NCBI GenBank assembly: GCA_030682795.1
Contig: JAUXNJ010000042.1
Span: forward strand, 1-64,000
Direction of reading: 5' to 3'
Origin: Sphingobacteriaceae bacterium
GTDB taxonomy: Bacteria; Bacteroidota; Bacteroidia; UBA7662
DNA: 64,000 nucleotides
How positions within the stretch are numbered: position 1 is the stretch's first letter; each line of letters begins with the position of its first letter. A model generated the notes under the pieces. It made no database searches and was not told the DNA's origin. It saw only the letters and a program-made list of their open reading frames with translations. The position numbers were made by a program, and so were the translations under genes. Below, piece by piece: positions 53,135-63,137 of the stretch.

Positions 53135-54439
53135 ATGAAAAAGTTTTCAAGTTTGCTGTTTGCGGCCTTTGCTTTGTCTGCTTCAGCTCCAGCATTCGCC
53201 CAACAGCCTGAAATCCAATATTTCAGACCTAACGATCAAAAAGGCATTCATATGTTTGAAACGCCCAAGGAAGACACCGTTGAGTTCAAAGGCCTCGCAG
53301 TACGCATGGGGGGGCACTTCAGTCAAACCTTCCAAGGCATTAGCCACAGCAATATGGCCGATACCAACGCCATTTACCGCTTGAAAGAAATTACTCCGGG
53401 CTTTAACCTCGCCACTGCCAATTTAAACATCGACGTTCAGCTTGCCGACGGGGTGCGCTTGAACCTGGTGACTTATCTTTCTTCGCGCCACCACCCCGAA
53501 ACTTGGGTAAAAGCGGGCTTCATTCAGTTTGATAAGCTAACTTTTTTAAAGTCTGCCGCCATCGACAACGCCATGCAATACCTCACCATCCGGGCGGGTC
53601 AAATGCAAATGAACTACGGCGATGCCCAGTTCCGCCGTGCCGATAACGGTAATGGCATGTACTCACCCTTTGTAGGCAACATCATTTTAGATGCCTTCGA
53701 TACCCAAATTGGTACCGAAATTGTGTTCCAAAACAAGGGCTGGTTGGGTATGGTGGCCGTAACTTCTGGCGAAAATAAAGGCTTGGTAACCCCTGGTCCC
53801 GACAACGCCAATGACCCCAATAAGTCAAAAGCCCCGGCCATTTACCTCAAAGCGGGCTACGACAAGCAAATGAACGAAGATCTGCGCTTACGCCTCACTG
53901 GCTCTATGTACAGCACTGCCAGCTCAGCTCGTAACTACCTCTACGATGGCGACCGCGCCGGCTCACGCTACTACCTGGTGATGGAAAACTTGGCAGCATC
54001 TACTGCCAGTCCACACTACTCTGGCCACTTCATCCCTGGTTTTAACGACCAAGTGACTGCCATCATGATCAATCCTTTTGTGAAATACAAAGGCCTTGAG
54101 TTCTTCGGTACTTTCGAAACTGCTAATGGCCGCTCACACAATGAAATTGATACCCGTCCCGTACAACAAATCGCTGGAGAATTGGTATACCGTTTTGGAA
54201 AGACTGAAAATGTGTTTGTTGGAGGTCGTTACAACAAAGTAACTGGCACTTTGGCGGGTGCTGCAGCCACCGAAATCGACATCGATCGCATCCAAATTGG
54301 TGCCGGCTGGTTCTTAACTCCTAATATTTTGCTCAAGGGCGAATATGTGAGCCAAAACTACAACGGTTTCCCGACTGCTAACCGCTTTGCTGGTGGCGCT
54401 TTCAACGGCTTTATGTTAGAAGCTGCCGTAGGATTCTAA
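53135..54439 (+). CDS. Outer-membrane porin-like beta-barrel protein
   Basis: 434 residues with a signal peptide (MKKFSSLLFAAFALSASAPAFAQ). Many amphipathic strands (NLNIDVQLADGVRLNLVTYL, LTIRAGQMQMNYGD, RIQIGAGWFLTPNILLKGEY) and a terminal aromatic (FNGFMLEAAVGF) show a large outer-membrane barrel. I recall such porin-like proteins next to YceI genes in Bacteroidota. Possibly a channel for a lipid or isoprenoid handled by YceI, which is inference. Confidence 0.75.
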   Translation: MKKFSSLLFAAFALSASAPAFAQQPEIQYFRPNDQKGIHMFETPKEDTVEFKGLAVRMGGHFSQTFQGISHSNMADTNAIYRLKEITPGFNLATANLNIDVQLADGVRLNLVTYLSSRHHPETWVKAGFIQFDKLTFLKSAAIDNAMQYLTIRAGQMQMNYGDAQFRRADNGNGMYSPFVGNIILDAFDTQIGTEIVFQNKGWLGMVAVTSGENKGLVTPGPDNANDPNKSKAPAIYLKAGYDKQMNEDLRLRLTGSMYSTASSARNYLYDGDRAGSRYYLVMENLAASTASPHYSGHFIPGFNDQVTAIMINPFVKYKGLEFFGTFETANGRSHNEIDTRPVQQIAGELVYRFGKTENVFVGGRYNKVTGTLAGAAATEIDIDRIQIGAGWFLTPNILLKGEYVSQNYNGFPTANRFAGGAFNGFMLEAAVGF

Positions 54440-54458
54440 ATTTCAATACCAACAGCTC

Positions 54459-54493
54459 AAAAGGGATGTGTCGCCAGATGCATCCTTTTTTTT
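54459..54493 (+). terminator. Terminator between porin and rluE
   Basis: aaaagggatg (54459-54468) pairs with catccttttt (54481-54490) with one bulged G, followed by a T run. Confidence 0.65.
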
Positions 54494-54507
54494 GCGTACT
54501 TTGCAAG

Positions 54508-55062
54508 ATGTACCGCTACTACCTGCTCCACAAACCCTTTGGCGTTTTAAGTCAGTTTACCACCCCCGTCGAAGGAAAAAAAGGCCTCGGCAGTCTGTTT
54601 AATTTCCCCAAAGATGTGTACCCCGTAGGCAGGCTCGATGAAGACAGCGAAGGCTTGCTGCTGCTCACCAACGACCCGCGCCTGAATGCACAATTGCTAG
54701 GAGAGGGGGCCGAAAAAACCTATTGGGCGCAGGTAGAAGGCAGTCCTTCGGAGGCTGATCTAGAACCGCTTCGCCGGGGCATCACCTTGCGCATCAACCA
54801 AAAAGACCACCGTACTTTGCCAGCCCAAGTGGAGTTACTCGAACCACAGCCTGTAGTACCCGAGCGCAATCCACCCATCCGCTTTCGTGCGAGTATCCCC
54901 ACCACCTGGATTGCCCTTACCATCCGCGAAGGTAAAAACCGCCAAGTCCGCCGCATGACGGCCGCCGTTGGCTTTCCAACCCTCCGCCTCATTCGGGTGA
55001 AGTTTGCTGCCTACGAACTCGGCCAAATGCAGCCAGGGGAAGTGGTGGAGTTTGATCTTTAA
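54508..55062 (+). CDS. rluE: 23S rRNA pseudouridine synthase, RluE-like
   Basis: 184 residues from ATG 54508 (MYRYYLLHKPFGVLSQF, the standard start of the RsuA/RluE group). The catalytic Asp44 is in VGRLDEDSEGLLLLTND. REGKNRQVRRMTAAVGFPTL is the conserved RNA-binding tail. There is no N-terminal S4 domain, which distinguishes RluE from RluB/RsuA. A TACTTTG sequence just before the ATG suggests a very short leader. Confidence 0.9.
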   Translation: MYRYYLLHKPFGVLSQFTTPVEGKKGLGSLFNFPKDVYPVGRLDEDSEGLLLLTNDPRLNAQLLGEGAEKTYWAQVEGSPSEADLEPLRRGITLRINQKDHRTLPAQVELLEPQPVVPERNPPIRFRASIPTTWIALTIREGKNRQVRRMTAAVGFPTLRLIRVKFAAYELGQMQPGEVVEFDL

Positions 55063-55139
55063 GGCAATAGCAAGCAATCCAAGCCAGCGGTATCCCAACG
55101 ATTATGTGGTTACAAAGGCTTCAAACATCAGCCCGCGCT

Positions 55140-58100
55140 TTAACGAGGCAAAAATACTTTGAAAGTAGAACCTCTACCAGGCTTGCTTTTCACCTTGATG
55201 CTGCCACCCATGGCTTCAACCTGGTTTTTGCTGATGAATAAGCCCAGCCCTTTACTGTCGCCCAGGTTGTGAAAGGTTTTATACATGCCAAAAACCAGCT
55301 CGCCATGTCGATGGAGATCTATACCGAGCCCATTATCGCTAACAGTAAGCAGTACACATTTTAGTGAATGGGTAACTGAAATTTTAATAGTCGATTGCGG
55401 CTTTTGCGGATCTTTGAACTTGATGGCGTTGGTTAATAAATTGAGTAAAATACTATCCAAATAAGCAGGAATGGTGCTCAGCGTTATGTTGGCGTCTTCA
55501 GGTATTTCCAAAACTTCAACCTGATTGTCCTTAGCCAGTTGCGCCACGCTGTTCACTGCTAAATTAATGCTGTTTTTTAGGTTGATCGGCTCAAATTTGC
55601 TTTCTAAATTTTTGGAGATATCGAGTACTTCATTAAGATGTTCGAGGGTTTCATTGAGGTTATTAGCCGAATTTCGGATGATGTTTATGTATTCGAGCTC
55701 CAATAATTCTGGCGCTTCCAATTCCATGAGCATCAAAATGCCTTGCATATTCGCCGTATGCGAGCGCAAATTGTGAGATACGATGTGGGTGAAATTGAGT
55801 AAGCGCTTTTTTTGCTCTTCTTCTAAACTCAATAGCTTTTTGATGCGGTTGAGGTAGTCGGTGGCCTCGGTAATATCGCGCACAGTAATCATGGCCTTTT
55901 CTTCGTCTAAGGCAACCACTCGCGCATTAAAATGCCGTATATGTCCTTGAATTTCAAGTGCATATTCAGCCTCTACTAATTTTTTTGTTTTGAAAGCTTC
56001 TTGAACCAGCTTTTTAGTGAATTGTGCATTTTCATCGGGCATTACTGCCTCAATCTGTTGGTTTAAAAAGTGCTCAGGCTTGGTGTATAAATCACCTTCT
56101 TTCGCTTTGTAGTCTAAAAATTTAAATGCTCGGTCCATCACAAACATGGCATCGGGTTGCGCCTTGAGCAGGGTATGGTAATAGAGCTCTTTTTCACGGA
56201 CTTTGAGTTCGGCGGCTTTTAATGAACTGATGTCGATGTGGGTTCCCAAAATCACATCCGACAAACTGCCATCGGCATTGCGAAGGCGCTTCCCGCGCGA
56301 CCAAACCCAAACAATACGTTGGTTTTTGCCTATAAGCCGAAAGTAATTCTCGTAACTGCGTCCATCTGCTTTGGTCCAATATTGCTCAAAGCGCTTCAGG
56401 GCTTGGGCACGATCGTCGGGATGCATCAGGTTTTGCCAAAGTTCATAGCCTTGCAACCGTAGCGCATAGAGCTCCTGCTTTGTAAAGCCTAGCATCAACA
56501 GGTATTCGTCGCTCACCCAAAGCTCCTTGGTACTCACGTTAAACTCCCAGGCCCCAGTATTCGATACTTCAATAATCGAACGGTACTTTTCTTCGGATTT
56601 GGTAATGAGTTCCCGCGCTAGTTTTTGCTCGGTAATATCTTCCTTAACGGCCAGGTAATTCACAATTTTGCCAGCTTCATTAAAAATCGGGGAGATGGAA
56701 GCCGATTCCCAATAGAGTTCGCCGTTTTTCTTTTTATTACAGAGTTCCCCGCGCCAGCTTTTACCCTGTACCAAGGTCTTCCACATTTGTTCGTAAAAAA
56801 CTGGACTTTGTACACCAGATTGTAAAATGCGCGGGTTTTTGCCTATCACTTCCTCGGGAGCATAGCCCGTAATGGACTCAAATTTGGGATTCACAAACTC
56901 AATGTTGCCGGCTAGGTCGGTGATGACGATGGTGCTCGGACTCTGTTCAAAGGCTACCAGCATTTTTTTAAGCTCCAATTCCTTGGCTTTGCTTTCGCTG
57001 ATGTCGCGCACCGTAAGCAATACCGCTTCAAATTCTGGATTGTGTAAGAAGTTTTGCGCACTGCCTTCCATCCAAACCCAGCCTTTGGTTTTGTGAATGA
57101 GCCGATACTGTGCCTTATGTGACCGTTCCGGTTCGTTTAGCACCCGGTTATAGGCTTGTTGTACCTGTTCAATGTCTTCAGGATGGATGACTTCTGTGAA
57201 ATTTTTGCCCACAAATTCTTCAGGCTTGAAACCAGTTAATTTTTCGGCAACAGGACTGACCATGGTTTGGTCGCCTTGTTCATTCAACAACACAACGATG
57301 TCGGATGCGAATTCAATGATTTTTTGAAATCGAGCTTCACTGGCTTGTAAAGAAGCTTTGGCCACTTTTTCAGCTGTGATGTCGCGCGCAGATGCGTAAA
57401 TTTTACGTTCTGCAGGATAGGCACGCGATTTCCACGATAACCAGCGGTAACTGCCATCTTTGCATTGATAACGGTTTTCAAATGCAAAGGACCCATCTCC
57501 AGAACTAACCGTCTCATATTCAGACTCAGTTACGCCTTGATCCGCGGGATGCACTAGTGATAAAAATGGCCGACTCAAGAGTTCCTCACGGCTCCATCCC
57601 AAGGTTTTGGTCCAGGCAGGATTGATGGTCACGAAATACCCATCATAATCGGCTATGCAAAGTAAATCAGCCGCGTTTTCAAAAATCCGGTCAGAATTCA
57701 GGATTTTTTCTTCACTCATTATCCTTTCGGTAATGTTTTGAGCAGTGCCATAAAGTCGAATGATTCTGCCAGAGTCATCTTTTTCTGCATAACCATATTC
57801 TTCAATCGTGCGCACTTCACCCGCCGGTGTGGTGATTTTATACTGTACATGAAACGACTCTCCTGTACGTTGAGCCTGCTCACTTACGGCTTTCACCCGC
57901 ACTCGGTCACCTTCCTGAATAAAGTCTAAGAACGAATCGTGGGTCTCGTCAAAGGCCTTCCGATCTACCCCAAAAACTTCATATAGCCCATCCGACCAGG
58001 TTAAGGAATTGTTTTGAAGGTCGAAGTTCCAGTTTCCTAATTGGGCTAATAACTGAGCTTCATTCAACAGTTTTTCGCTTTCTCTTAATTGTCGGAGCTG

Positions 58101-61016
58101 GGTAACCTCAATGCCCGTACATTGTATTTCTAACGGATCACCATGGTCGTCGGGAATGCATAAAAATTCCCATACAGTGGTGCGAATGGTACCCCCTTTG
58201 CCAGGCTTGTCTAATTCTACTTTGATGGGCTTACCCATGTTTTGGAGACAGGCGATTACGGCATCCTGGGTTTTGGCGTGGTCATGGTCACATATTGATA
58301 CCAAGCCATCGGCACCTAATAACCCACTGTCCTTATACAACCAGCCATAGTCGTCTTCAAAAATCTGGTTCCAATACGTATGCTTGCCTTCCAAATCGGT
58401 ACGCAAAACGTAGTGGGTTTGTGAATTTAACAAACTTTCAAGTCGGCTTTGGTTACGTTCTAAACGTTGTTGTGCAAGTTTGAGCTCGCTGATGTCGAAC
58501 ATGCCAATACTCAGCTGAGTTGGTTTGCGACCAGGAACCAAAACGGGGGTGAAACTTAGCTGCAGCCAGAGGTATTGTCCGTTAAGTGCACGCAGCTGTC
58601 TTTCAGAAGCCATTATAGATTGACTGGTGTTCAGTACTTCCTTGCAGTCACGTACAAAGGTTTCCACCTCCCCGGCAGGTAAAAAGTCAATCATCGAGAT
58701 GTTCTCGGCAGCCTGTTTGCCACTGATATGCAGCAGCAGTTCTTTCGCTTTTTCGTTTAAATCTAGAATTTGATAAGCGTTGTCTACCAGTACGAAAGCT
58801 TGCAAATTGTTGTTGAGCAGGGCCCGGGTATTGGCTTGCATGCCCTGCAAAAGCTGGTCTTTGAGCGCCAAATCCTCATGCGCTGCCCTCAGTTCGGCAT
58901 ACGCAATTTGAATTTCTTCATTGGTGCTTTGTAATTCTTCGTTGGTGGTTTCCAGCTCCTCGTTACTGCTTTGCAACTCTTCATTGGTGCTTTGCATTTC
59001 TTCGTTGAGCGACTGCAGCTCCTCATTGCTGGTTTCAATTTCTTCGATATAGGTTTGCAGATGCTCCTTGGTGGAGGCCAATTCCATTTCTAAATCTAAG
59101 TACTGCTCGTTAAGCGGGACTACGCCGGTACTAGGACTGCTATGCTGTACAAAGTCGCTAATGTCGAGCTTCTCAAAAATGAGCATAAACAAATCATCCT
59201 TACCGCCATGGTGGATCAGGGGCTTGGCAATCATGCGCACATAATATTCCTGCCCAAAAAGCTCAAACTTTTTAATTTGACTGCGCTGCGTTTCGTGTTG
59301 CTTGAACACCTTCGCCAGTAAGCCCCGCAGTTCGATTTGTAACTCGGGATTTACCATTTTGAGCACATTTACTTGGATGTTGCCCGAGCTCAAGGTCATA
59401 AACAGCCGCACATCCCCAAAAACCTCAAGTACATTGTACTCCATATTCACCACCACATAAGGATGCTCGTAGGTTTTGAAGAGGGTGTCTTTGATGCGGT
59501 CTAAAAGGCTGTGTGTTTTTTCCTGAACAGGCAATGCTACTTGATGGGCGCGGGGCAGCAACGGCCGAAAGTTTGCAAGTTTGAGCGGGCGCACACCAGC
59601 GCCATTTTTTCGTTTGAATAGCTTGTTTTTGCCATCAATTACAGCAAATAAATCGCCGAATGGCCCTATGCTTTCTGATTTTCCTAGAAACAGTATGCCT
59701 TCGTTGTTCAGTCCATAATGGAAAATGGGCATCACCTGCTCTTGCAATCTGTTGTTAAAGTATATCAATAAATTGCGGCAAGTAATCAGGTCTAAGCGCA
59801 AGAATGGGGGATTGCGCAACAGGTCATGTTTTGAAAAAAGCACCTTACTGCGGATGGCTTTGGTGAGCTCGTAAGCACTGCCTTGCTGAACAAAATAGTG
59901 CTGCACAAGCTCGCTCGACAACTGCTTTAAGCTTTGTGCAGAATAAACGCCTTTTCGAGCCACAGCAATGGCCCTTTCGTCAATATCCGTCGCAAAAATC
60001 TGCAAGGCTACCCTGCGCTTCAGCTGCTTAGTAAGCTGATCTACCAATATGGCCAGCGAATAGGCTTCTTCGCCAGTTGAACAACCTGCCACCCAAATGC
60101 GCAAGGGCTCATGTTCTTTTTTATGGGATAGGAGTTGTAGTAATGGGGTTTTGAGTGCCTCGAAGGCTTCTTTATCCCTAAAAAATTGAGTAACGCCAAT
60201 CAACACCTCGTTAAAAAGCTGTTCCAATTCCTCTGGTTGATGTGCTATAAACTGTAGGTAGGAGGGATAATCGGAAAATTTCAACGCATGCATCCGTTTT
60301 TCAATGCGTCGCTCCAGGGTGGCTGTTTTATAGTTAGCGAAGTCGGTACCAGCGTAGTGACCTAGTCGTTCAACAATTTCCTTGAAATCGTCTCCGCGCT
60401 CATGTATGCCATGCTCTGGGAGAAGTCCCTGCTTGTTGCCGTTTTGCAGGAAGGCGAGAATGGCACTTCCCATTTTATCAGGCGTTAAGAGTTGATCGAT
60501 TTGCCCCGATTGACTAGCAGCCACCGGCATACCATCGAATTTGGCCGTGGCTGGATCTTGCACCAGCTTCAAATAACGAGGACCCCGGAGCAACTGCAGC
60601 CCTTTTGAACCGTCGCTGCCCGTGCCTGATAAAACAATGGCAATGATTCTTGATCCTTTAACCTTCGATAGCGATTCAAAAAGCACATCTACACTGGGCT
60701 TGGGACCAATTGTTGCGCTTGGCTTACCGAGCTGGATGTTAAAATTGCTCAGGAAGATGTCTTTATTGGGCGGTGCAATATACACCGTATTGGGTGCTAG
60801 ACGCTCGTTATGCACGGCACCTGCTACCTTCAAATTGGTTTGTCGACTTAGTAATTGTACGAGCAAGCTTTTATGGGTGGGACTTAAATGCTGGGCAATG
60901 ATGATGCTCACATTGGGTAATTCTGGTAAATGCAGTAGAAAGGACTGCAAAGCTTCCAATCCACCAGCAGATGCTCCAATGGCAATGATGTTTGGTTGCT
61001 CGGTAAGGGCCTTCAT
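55140..61016 (-). CDS. Giant CheB-CheR-PAS hybrid histidine kinase
   Basis: 1958 residues, cytoplasmic, no membrane helix. Order: CheB methylesterase-like domain (1-190; Ser16 in GASAGG, His43 in AQHLSP, Asp135 in GTGSDGSKG, a complete triad, but no receiver domain); CheR methyltransferase-like domain (about 215-480; CSTGEEAYSLAI); a long coiled coil of repeated TNEELQSxNEEL units (about 640-720); seven or eight PAS/PAC modules (about 740-1720); and a kinase core with FTHIVSHNLRSHT (about 1745), LNLLTNAIKF, SDNGLGIDL and KGLGLFIS. Such hybrids are sensory kinases whose CheB/CheR parts need not serve chemotaxis. No response regulator gene is adjacent. Confidence 0.9.
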   Translation of the reverse strand: MKALTEQPNIIAIGASAGGLEALQSFLLHLPELPNVSIIIAQHLSPTHKSLLVQLLSRQTNLKVAGAVHNERLAPNTVYIAPPNKDIFLSNFNIQLGKPSATIGPKPSVDVLFESLSKVKGSRIIAIVLSGTGSDGSKGLQLLRGPRYLKLVQDPATAKFDGMPVAASQSGQIDQLLTPDKMGSAILAFLQNGNKQGLLPEHGIHERGDDFKEIVERLGHYAGTDFANYKTATLERRIEKRMHALKFSDYPSYLQFIAHQPEELEQLFNEVLIGVTQFFRDKEAFEALKTPLLQLLSHKKEHEPLRIWVAGCSTGEEAYSLAILVDQLTKQLKRRVALQIFATDIDERAIAVARKGVYSAQSLKQLSSELVQHYFVQQGSAYELTKAIRSKVLFSKHDLLRNPPFLRLDLITCRNLLIYFNNRLQEQVMPIFHYGLNNEGILFLGKSESIGPFGDLFAVIDGKNKLFKRKNGAGVRPLKLANFRPLLPRAHQVALPVQEKTHSLLDRIKDTLFKTYEHPYVVVNMEYNVLEVFGDVRLFMTLSSGNIQVNVLKMVNPELQIELRGLLAKVFKQHETQRSQIKKFELFGQEYYVRMIAKPLIHHGGKDDLFMLIFEKLDISDFVQHSSPSTGVVPLNEQYLDLEMELASTKEHLQTYIEEIETSNEELQSLNEEMQSTNEELQSSNEELETTNEELQSTNEEIQIAYAELRAAHEDLALKDQLLQGMQANTRALLNNNLQAFVLVDNAYQILDLNEKAKELLLHISGKQAAENISMIDFLPAGEVETFVRDCKEVLNTSQSIMASERQLRALNGQYLWLQLSFTPVLVPGRKPTQLSIGMFDISELKLAQQRLERNQSRLESLLNSQTHYVLRTDLEGKHTYWNQIFEDDYGWLYKDSGLLGADGLVSICDHDHAKTQDAVIACLQNMGKPIKVELDKPGKGGTIRTTVWEFLCIPDDHGDPLEIQCTGIEVTQLRQLRESEKLLNEAQLLAQLGNWNFDLQNNSLTWSDGLYEVFGVDRKAFDETHDSFLDFIQEGDRVRVKAVSEQAQRTGESFHVQYKITTPAGEVRTIEEYGYAEKDDSGRIIRLYGTAQNITERIMSEEKILNSDRIFENAADLLCIADYDGYFVTINPAWTKTLGWSREELLSRPFLSLVHPADQGVTESEYETVSSGDGSFAFENRYQCKDGSYRWLSWKSRAYPAERKIYASARDITAEKVAKASLQASEARFQKIIEFASDIVVLLNEQGDQTMVSPVAEKLTGFKPEEFVGKNFTEVIHPEDIEQVQQAYNRVLNEPERSHKAQYRLIHKTKGWVWMEGSAQNFLHNPEFEAVLLTVRDISESKAKELELKKMLVAFEQSPSTIVITDLAGNIEFVNPKFESITGYAPEEVIGKNPRILQSGVQSPVFYEQMWKTLVQGKSWRGELCNKKKNGELYWESASISPIFNEAGKIVNYLAVKEDITEQKLARELITKSEEKYRSIIEVSNTGAWEFNVSTKELWVSDEYLLMLGFTKQELYALRLQGYELWQNLMHPDDRAQALKRFEQYWTKADGRSYENYFRLIGKNQRIVWVWSRGKRLRNADGSLSDVILGTHIDISSLKAAELKVREKELYYHTLLKAQPDAMFVMDRAFKFLDYKAKEGDLYTKPEHFLNQQIEAVMPDENAQFTKKLVQEAFKTKKLVEAEYALEIQGHIRHFNARVVALDEEKAMITVRDITEATDYLNRIKKLLSLEEEQKKRLLNFTHIVSHNLRSHTANMQGILMLMELEAPELLELEYINIIRNSANNLNETLEHLNEVLDISKNLESKFEPINLKNSINLAVNSVAQLAKDNQVEVLEIPEDANITLSTIPAYLDSILLNLLTNAIKFKDPQKPQSTIKISVTHSLKCVLLTVSDNGLGIDLHRHGELVFGMYKTFHNLGDSKGLGLFISKNQVEAMGGSIKVKSKPGRGSTFKVFLPR

Positions 61017-61303
61017 AGGCTTGTTGGTTTTAGACGAATAAGCAAGTCATACGATAAAACACAAGAAAATTTTTATTGTGTTTTAAATGAACAGCGTTTA
61101 TCAAATAACGTGATGTTTTTTCAATTTGCTATCAAAAGTGGGTTATAAAGACTGCTTTTTTTTGAGTTTCAGCAAGATTTTTTCAGTTTATAGATTTAAG
61201 AATTATTCTGGCTAAAATACCTGCATATTCAGCTGTTTAATTGTTTATTATCGCGTTGGTGATTTGCTTAAAAGAAGGGATAAACGGCTTGTTTTTTGAC
61301 AAT

Positions 61304-61340
61304 AAAAAAGCGGGAAGATTTGCATTTACCCGCTTAAAAA
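61304..61340. terminator. Possible terminator hairpin
   Basis: aagcggg (61308-61314) pairs with cccgctt (61329-61335), flanked by A runs on the left and an A/T mix on the right. There is no gene to terminate on the plus strand nearby, so it may be a relic or may belong to a small RNA. Confidence 0.4.
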
Positions 61341-61469
61341 ATTGAAGCTGTTTTTAACATCTTGATTTTGGTAAAAAACGGTCAATCTATTTCAGAAAAT
61401 GATAGAATAACGATCAACAAGCCCTCTAAAAATGTTCATCCCATACCGCACTCATGTACGCTAGGGCTT

Positions 61470-61960
61470 GCGCTGTCTGATAGCGAGCCACAGGCGAGCG
61501 GTCTGATGTCTGAAAAGGGAGCGCAGCGACCGGTCTGTAAAGCGAGCGCAGCGACGGTCCCTGAGCCCCGTCGAAGGGCGTTCTTTTTTTTCTTTAATCA
61601 CAGAGTTGATGTTTTTGTGGAAGCATGCCTGCTCCAATTAAATGCATCGTAAGTTGGTGCTACAAGGTGCAGGGGGGGACGGGCTACAAAGAGCTGGCCT
61701 TTCCTGTGCAAAGGTTTGGCTCGGAGGACCTTCGCAAAACTCAGGTCTAACACAGATGGCTGTTCCACAGCCAGGTGCCAAAACAAATGCCTATTATAAA
61801 CAGAGTGTGGTACCTACGAGTCATCCAAAAATGCTCCTCCTGCCCTGCGCTGCTATGCGCTAGAGCCTGTTTTGTCTCTCAGCGAGCCACAGGCGAGCGG
61901 TCTGTTAGTGAGCGCCAGCGAACGGTCTATAAAACGAGCGCAGCGAGCGATCTATCAGCG
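61470..61960. other. Gene-free region with paired gcgagccacaggcgagcggtct elements
   Basis: The 1.3-kb gap 61017-62318 has no protein-like frame. The block 'gcgagccacaggcgagcggt' occurs at about 61481-61500 and again at about 61881-61900, each followed by a run of alternating gagcg/cagcga units. Between and after them lie hairpin repeat copies 8 and 9. It looks like a landing zone for several intergenic repeat families. Confidence 0.55.
61596..61790 (+). repeat. Intergenic hairpin repeat, copy 8
   Basis: Starts taatcacagag and contains the gggctacaaagagctggcct and cctgtgcaaaggtttggctc stretches. The hairpin TGGCTG (61757-61762) / CAGCCA (61768-61773) around TTCCA again has a T-A outer pair in place of C-G. 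Confidence 0.75.
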
Positions 61961-61983
61961 TAGTGGTTCCGCAGTCATGTATT

Positions 61984-62146
61984 GAACGCGGCTGTGAAAC
62001 AGCCGTCTGTGTCTTCTCCGTTAAAGTCTATGTCGAGGAAAGGTTAAATCTCCTCCTTCCGCTCCCAGCTGCACCCTGATACATCAACCCACGATTCTCA
62101 TATACTGACCAAACCTTTCAACCTGCCCCATTTTTTCTCTGTGATA
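61984..62146 (-). repeat. Intergenic hairpin repeat, copy 9 (inverted)
   Basis: Inverted copy. The hairpin CGGCTG (61989-61994) / CAGCCG (62000-62005) comes first, then gaggaaaggttaaatctcct and a closing tctctgtgat. The interior is the most diverged of the nine. Confidence 0.65.
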
Positions 62147-62230
62147 AAAAAAGAAATACCAACAGCCCTCTTCCTACCACCGCCAGTGTCTACTTTTCTG
62201 TCAGCATTCTAAGAATATCTAATCGCATTC

Positions 62231-62296
62231 TTTTCGCTCAATACGGTCAAGTCCATCATGCTCCTACATCACCGGTGGTTGAGCTTGTCGAAACCT
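62231..62296 (-). repeat. Repeat caccggtggttgagc-ytgtcgaaacc plus degenerate rhodanese tail, copy A
   Basis: The 27-base repeat lies at 62270-62296. Next to it, 62231-62260 (minus strand agcatgatgg-acttgaccgtattga) matches, with gaps, the 3' end of the rhodanese gene at 63220 (atcatga-gctggccgtattga). It follows the stop of the DUF6132-rhodanese gene. See copy B at 63138-63194. Confidence 0.6.
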
Positions 62297-62318
62297 GATA
62301 TAAAGTTTAAAACTGCCG

Positions 62319-62807
62319 TTAAGGCTTTTGCACCTGGCCATCCCAACCCATCATGCCGCGGTTGAGGTTCACCACCTCTTTAAAGCCCATCTGCAACATC
62401 ATATTACCGCCACTGCTCGAGCGGGCGCCAGAGCGACAATAGATCATGTATTTTTTGCTTTTGTCGAGCTTTTGGAGCCTGGCTTTAAACTCGGGGTCAT
62501 ACACATCGAGGTTAATGGCGCCAGGAATAAAACCCGATTTTACTTCCGCGGGGGTGCGCATATCGAGGATGACCACATTTTTATCCTTCATTTCAGCTGC
62601 AAAAGTGGCATTGTCAACGTTCCGCAGCTTGGGTTGCTGGGCGTGCGCCAAATCTCCCGCTAAAGTAAGACCAAGCAAGGCACCCATAAACATGCTCATG
62701 TACTTGTTGGCACCAATAGCACAGCTGCCATTTCTGCAGCCAATGAACTTCCAATAGGCAAAGCCGCCTCCTGCGCCGAGTAAACCGGCCAATACTGATG
62801 TCATCAT
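62319..62807 (-). CDS. DUF6132-rhodanese fusion protein
   Basis: 162 residues from ATG 62807, chosen because it overlaps the thioredoxin stop (ATGA); an in-frame start 24 codons upstream would run through the end of the thioredoxin gene. Residues 1-50 hold a glycine-rich membrane helix ([20 protein letters not shown]) with Cys residues and a second hydrophobic segment ([20 protein letters not shown]), matching DUF6132. The rhodanese domain follows, with the active-site loop [13 protein letters not shown] (Cys plus RSGAR) and [10 protein letters not shown]. Probably membrane-anchored and involved in sulfur or redox handling. Confidence 0.85.
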   Translation of the reverse strand: MMTSVLAGLLGAGGGFAYWKFIGCRNGSCAIGANKYMSMFMGALLGLTLAGDLAHAQQPKLRNVDNATFAAEMKDKNVVILDMRTPAEVKSGFIPGAINLDVYDPEFKARLQKLDKSKKYMIYCRSGARSSSGGNMMLQMGFKEVVNLNRGMMGWDGQVQKP

Positions 62808-63121
62808 ACGAGTTGTGGTAAATGTTGGTGAATGATTTGTTTGAGTTGATGCGCGGGCATCACACCCGACTGCCGCCAAAGCTGCTGGCCTTGGTGAAAT
62901 AAAATGAGGGTGGGTACACCTGTAATTCTAAAAGCCTGCGCAGGCTGTGGATTGCGGTCCACATCTACTTTAATAATTTTGACTTTCCCGCCTAAATCAC
63001 GGTTCAGCTCCACCAAAATAGGAGCGAGGCTCTTACATGGACCACACCATTCGGCTGAAAAATCTACCAAAACAGGCGTTTCGCCTTGTATAATATCGTT
63101 AAAACTAGCTTTGTTACTCAT
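62804..63121 (-). CDS. trxA: Thioredoxin
   Basis: 105 residues, full-length thioredoxin fold. [20 protein letters not shown] holds the redox pair WCGPC and [12 protein letters not shown] the cis-Pro loop. It starts a run with the DUF6132-rhodanese gene (four-base overlap) and follows a stand-alone rhodanese, so it probably reduces or exchanges persulfide on the rhodaneses. This may be a dedicated thioredoxin rather than the housekeeping one. Confidence 0.93.
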   Translation of the reverse strand: MSNKASFNDIIQGETPVLVDFSAEWCGPCKSLAPILVELNRDLGGKVKIIKVDVDRNPQPAQAFRITGVPTLILFHQGQQLWRQSGVMPAHQLKQIIHQHLPQLV

Positions 63122-63137
63122 TTTTTGACTTTCAATT

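Noticed and set aside
61362-61963. Small open frames in the gap after the CheB-CheR kinase
   Set aside because: They translate repeat sequences (hairpin repeat and gagcg runs) and recur wherever those repeats occur.
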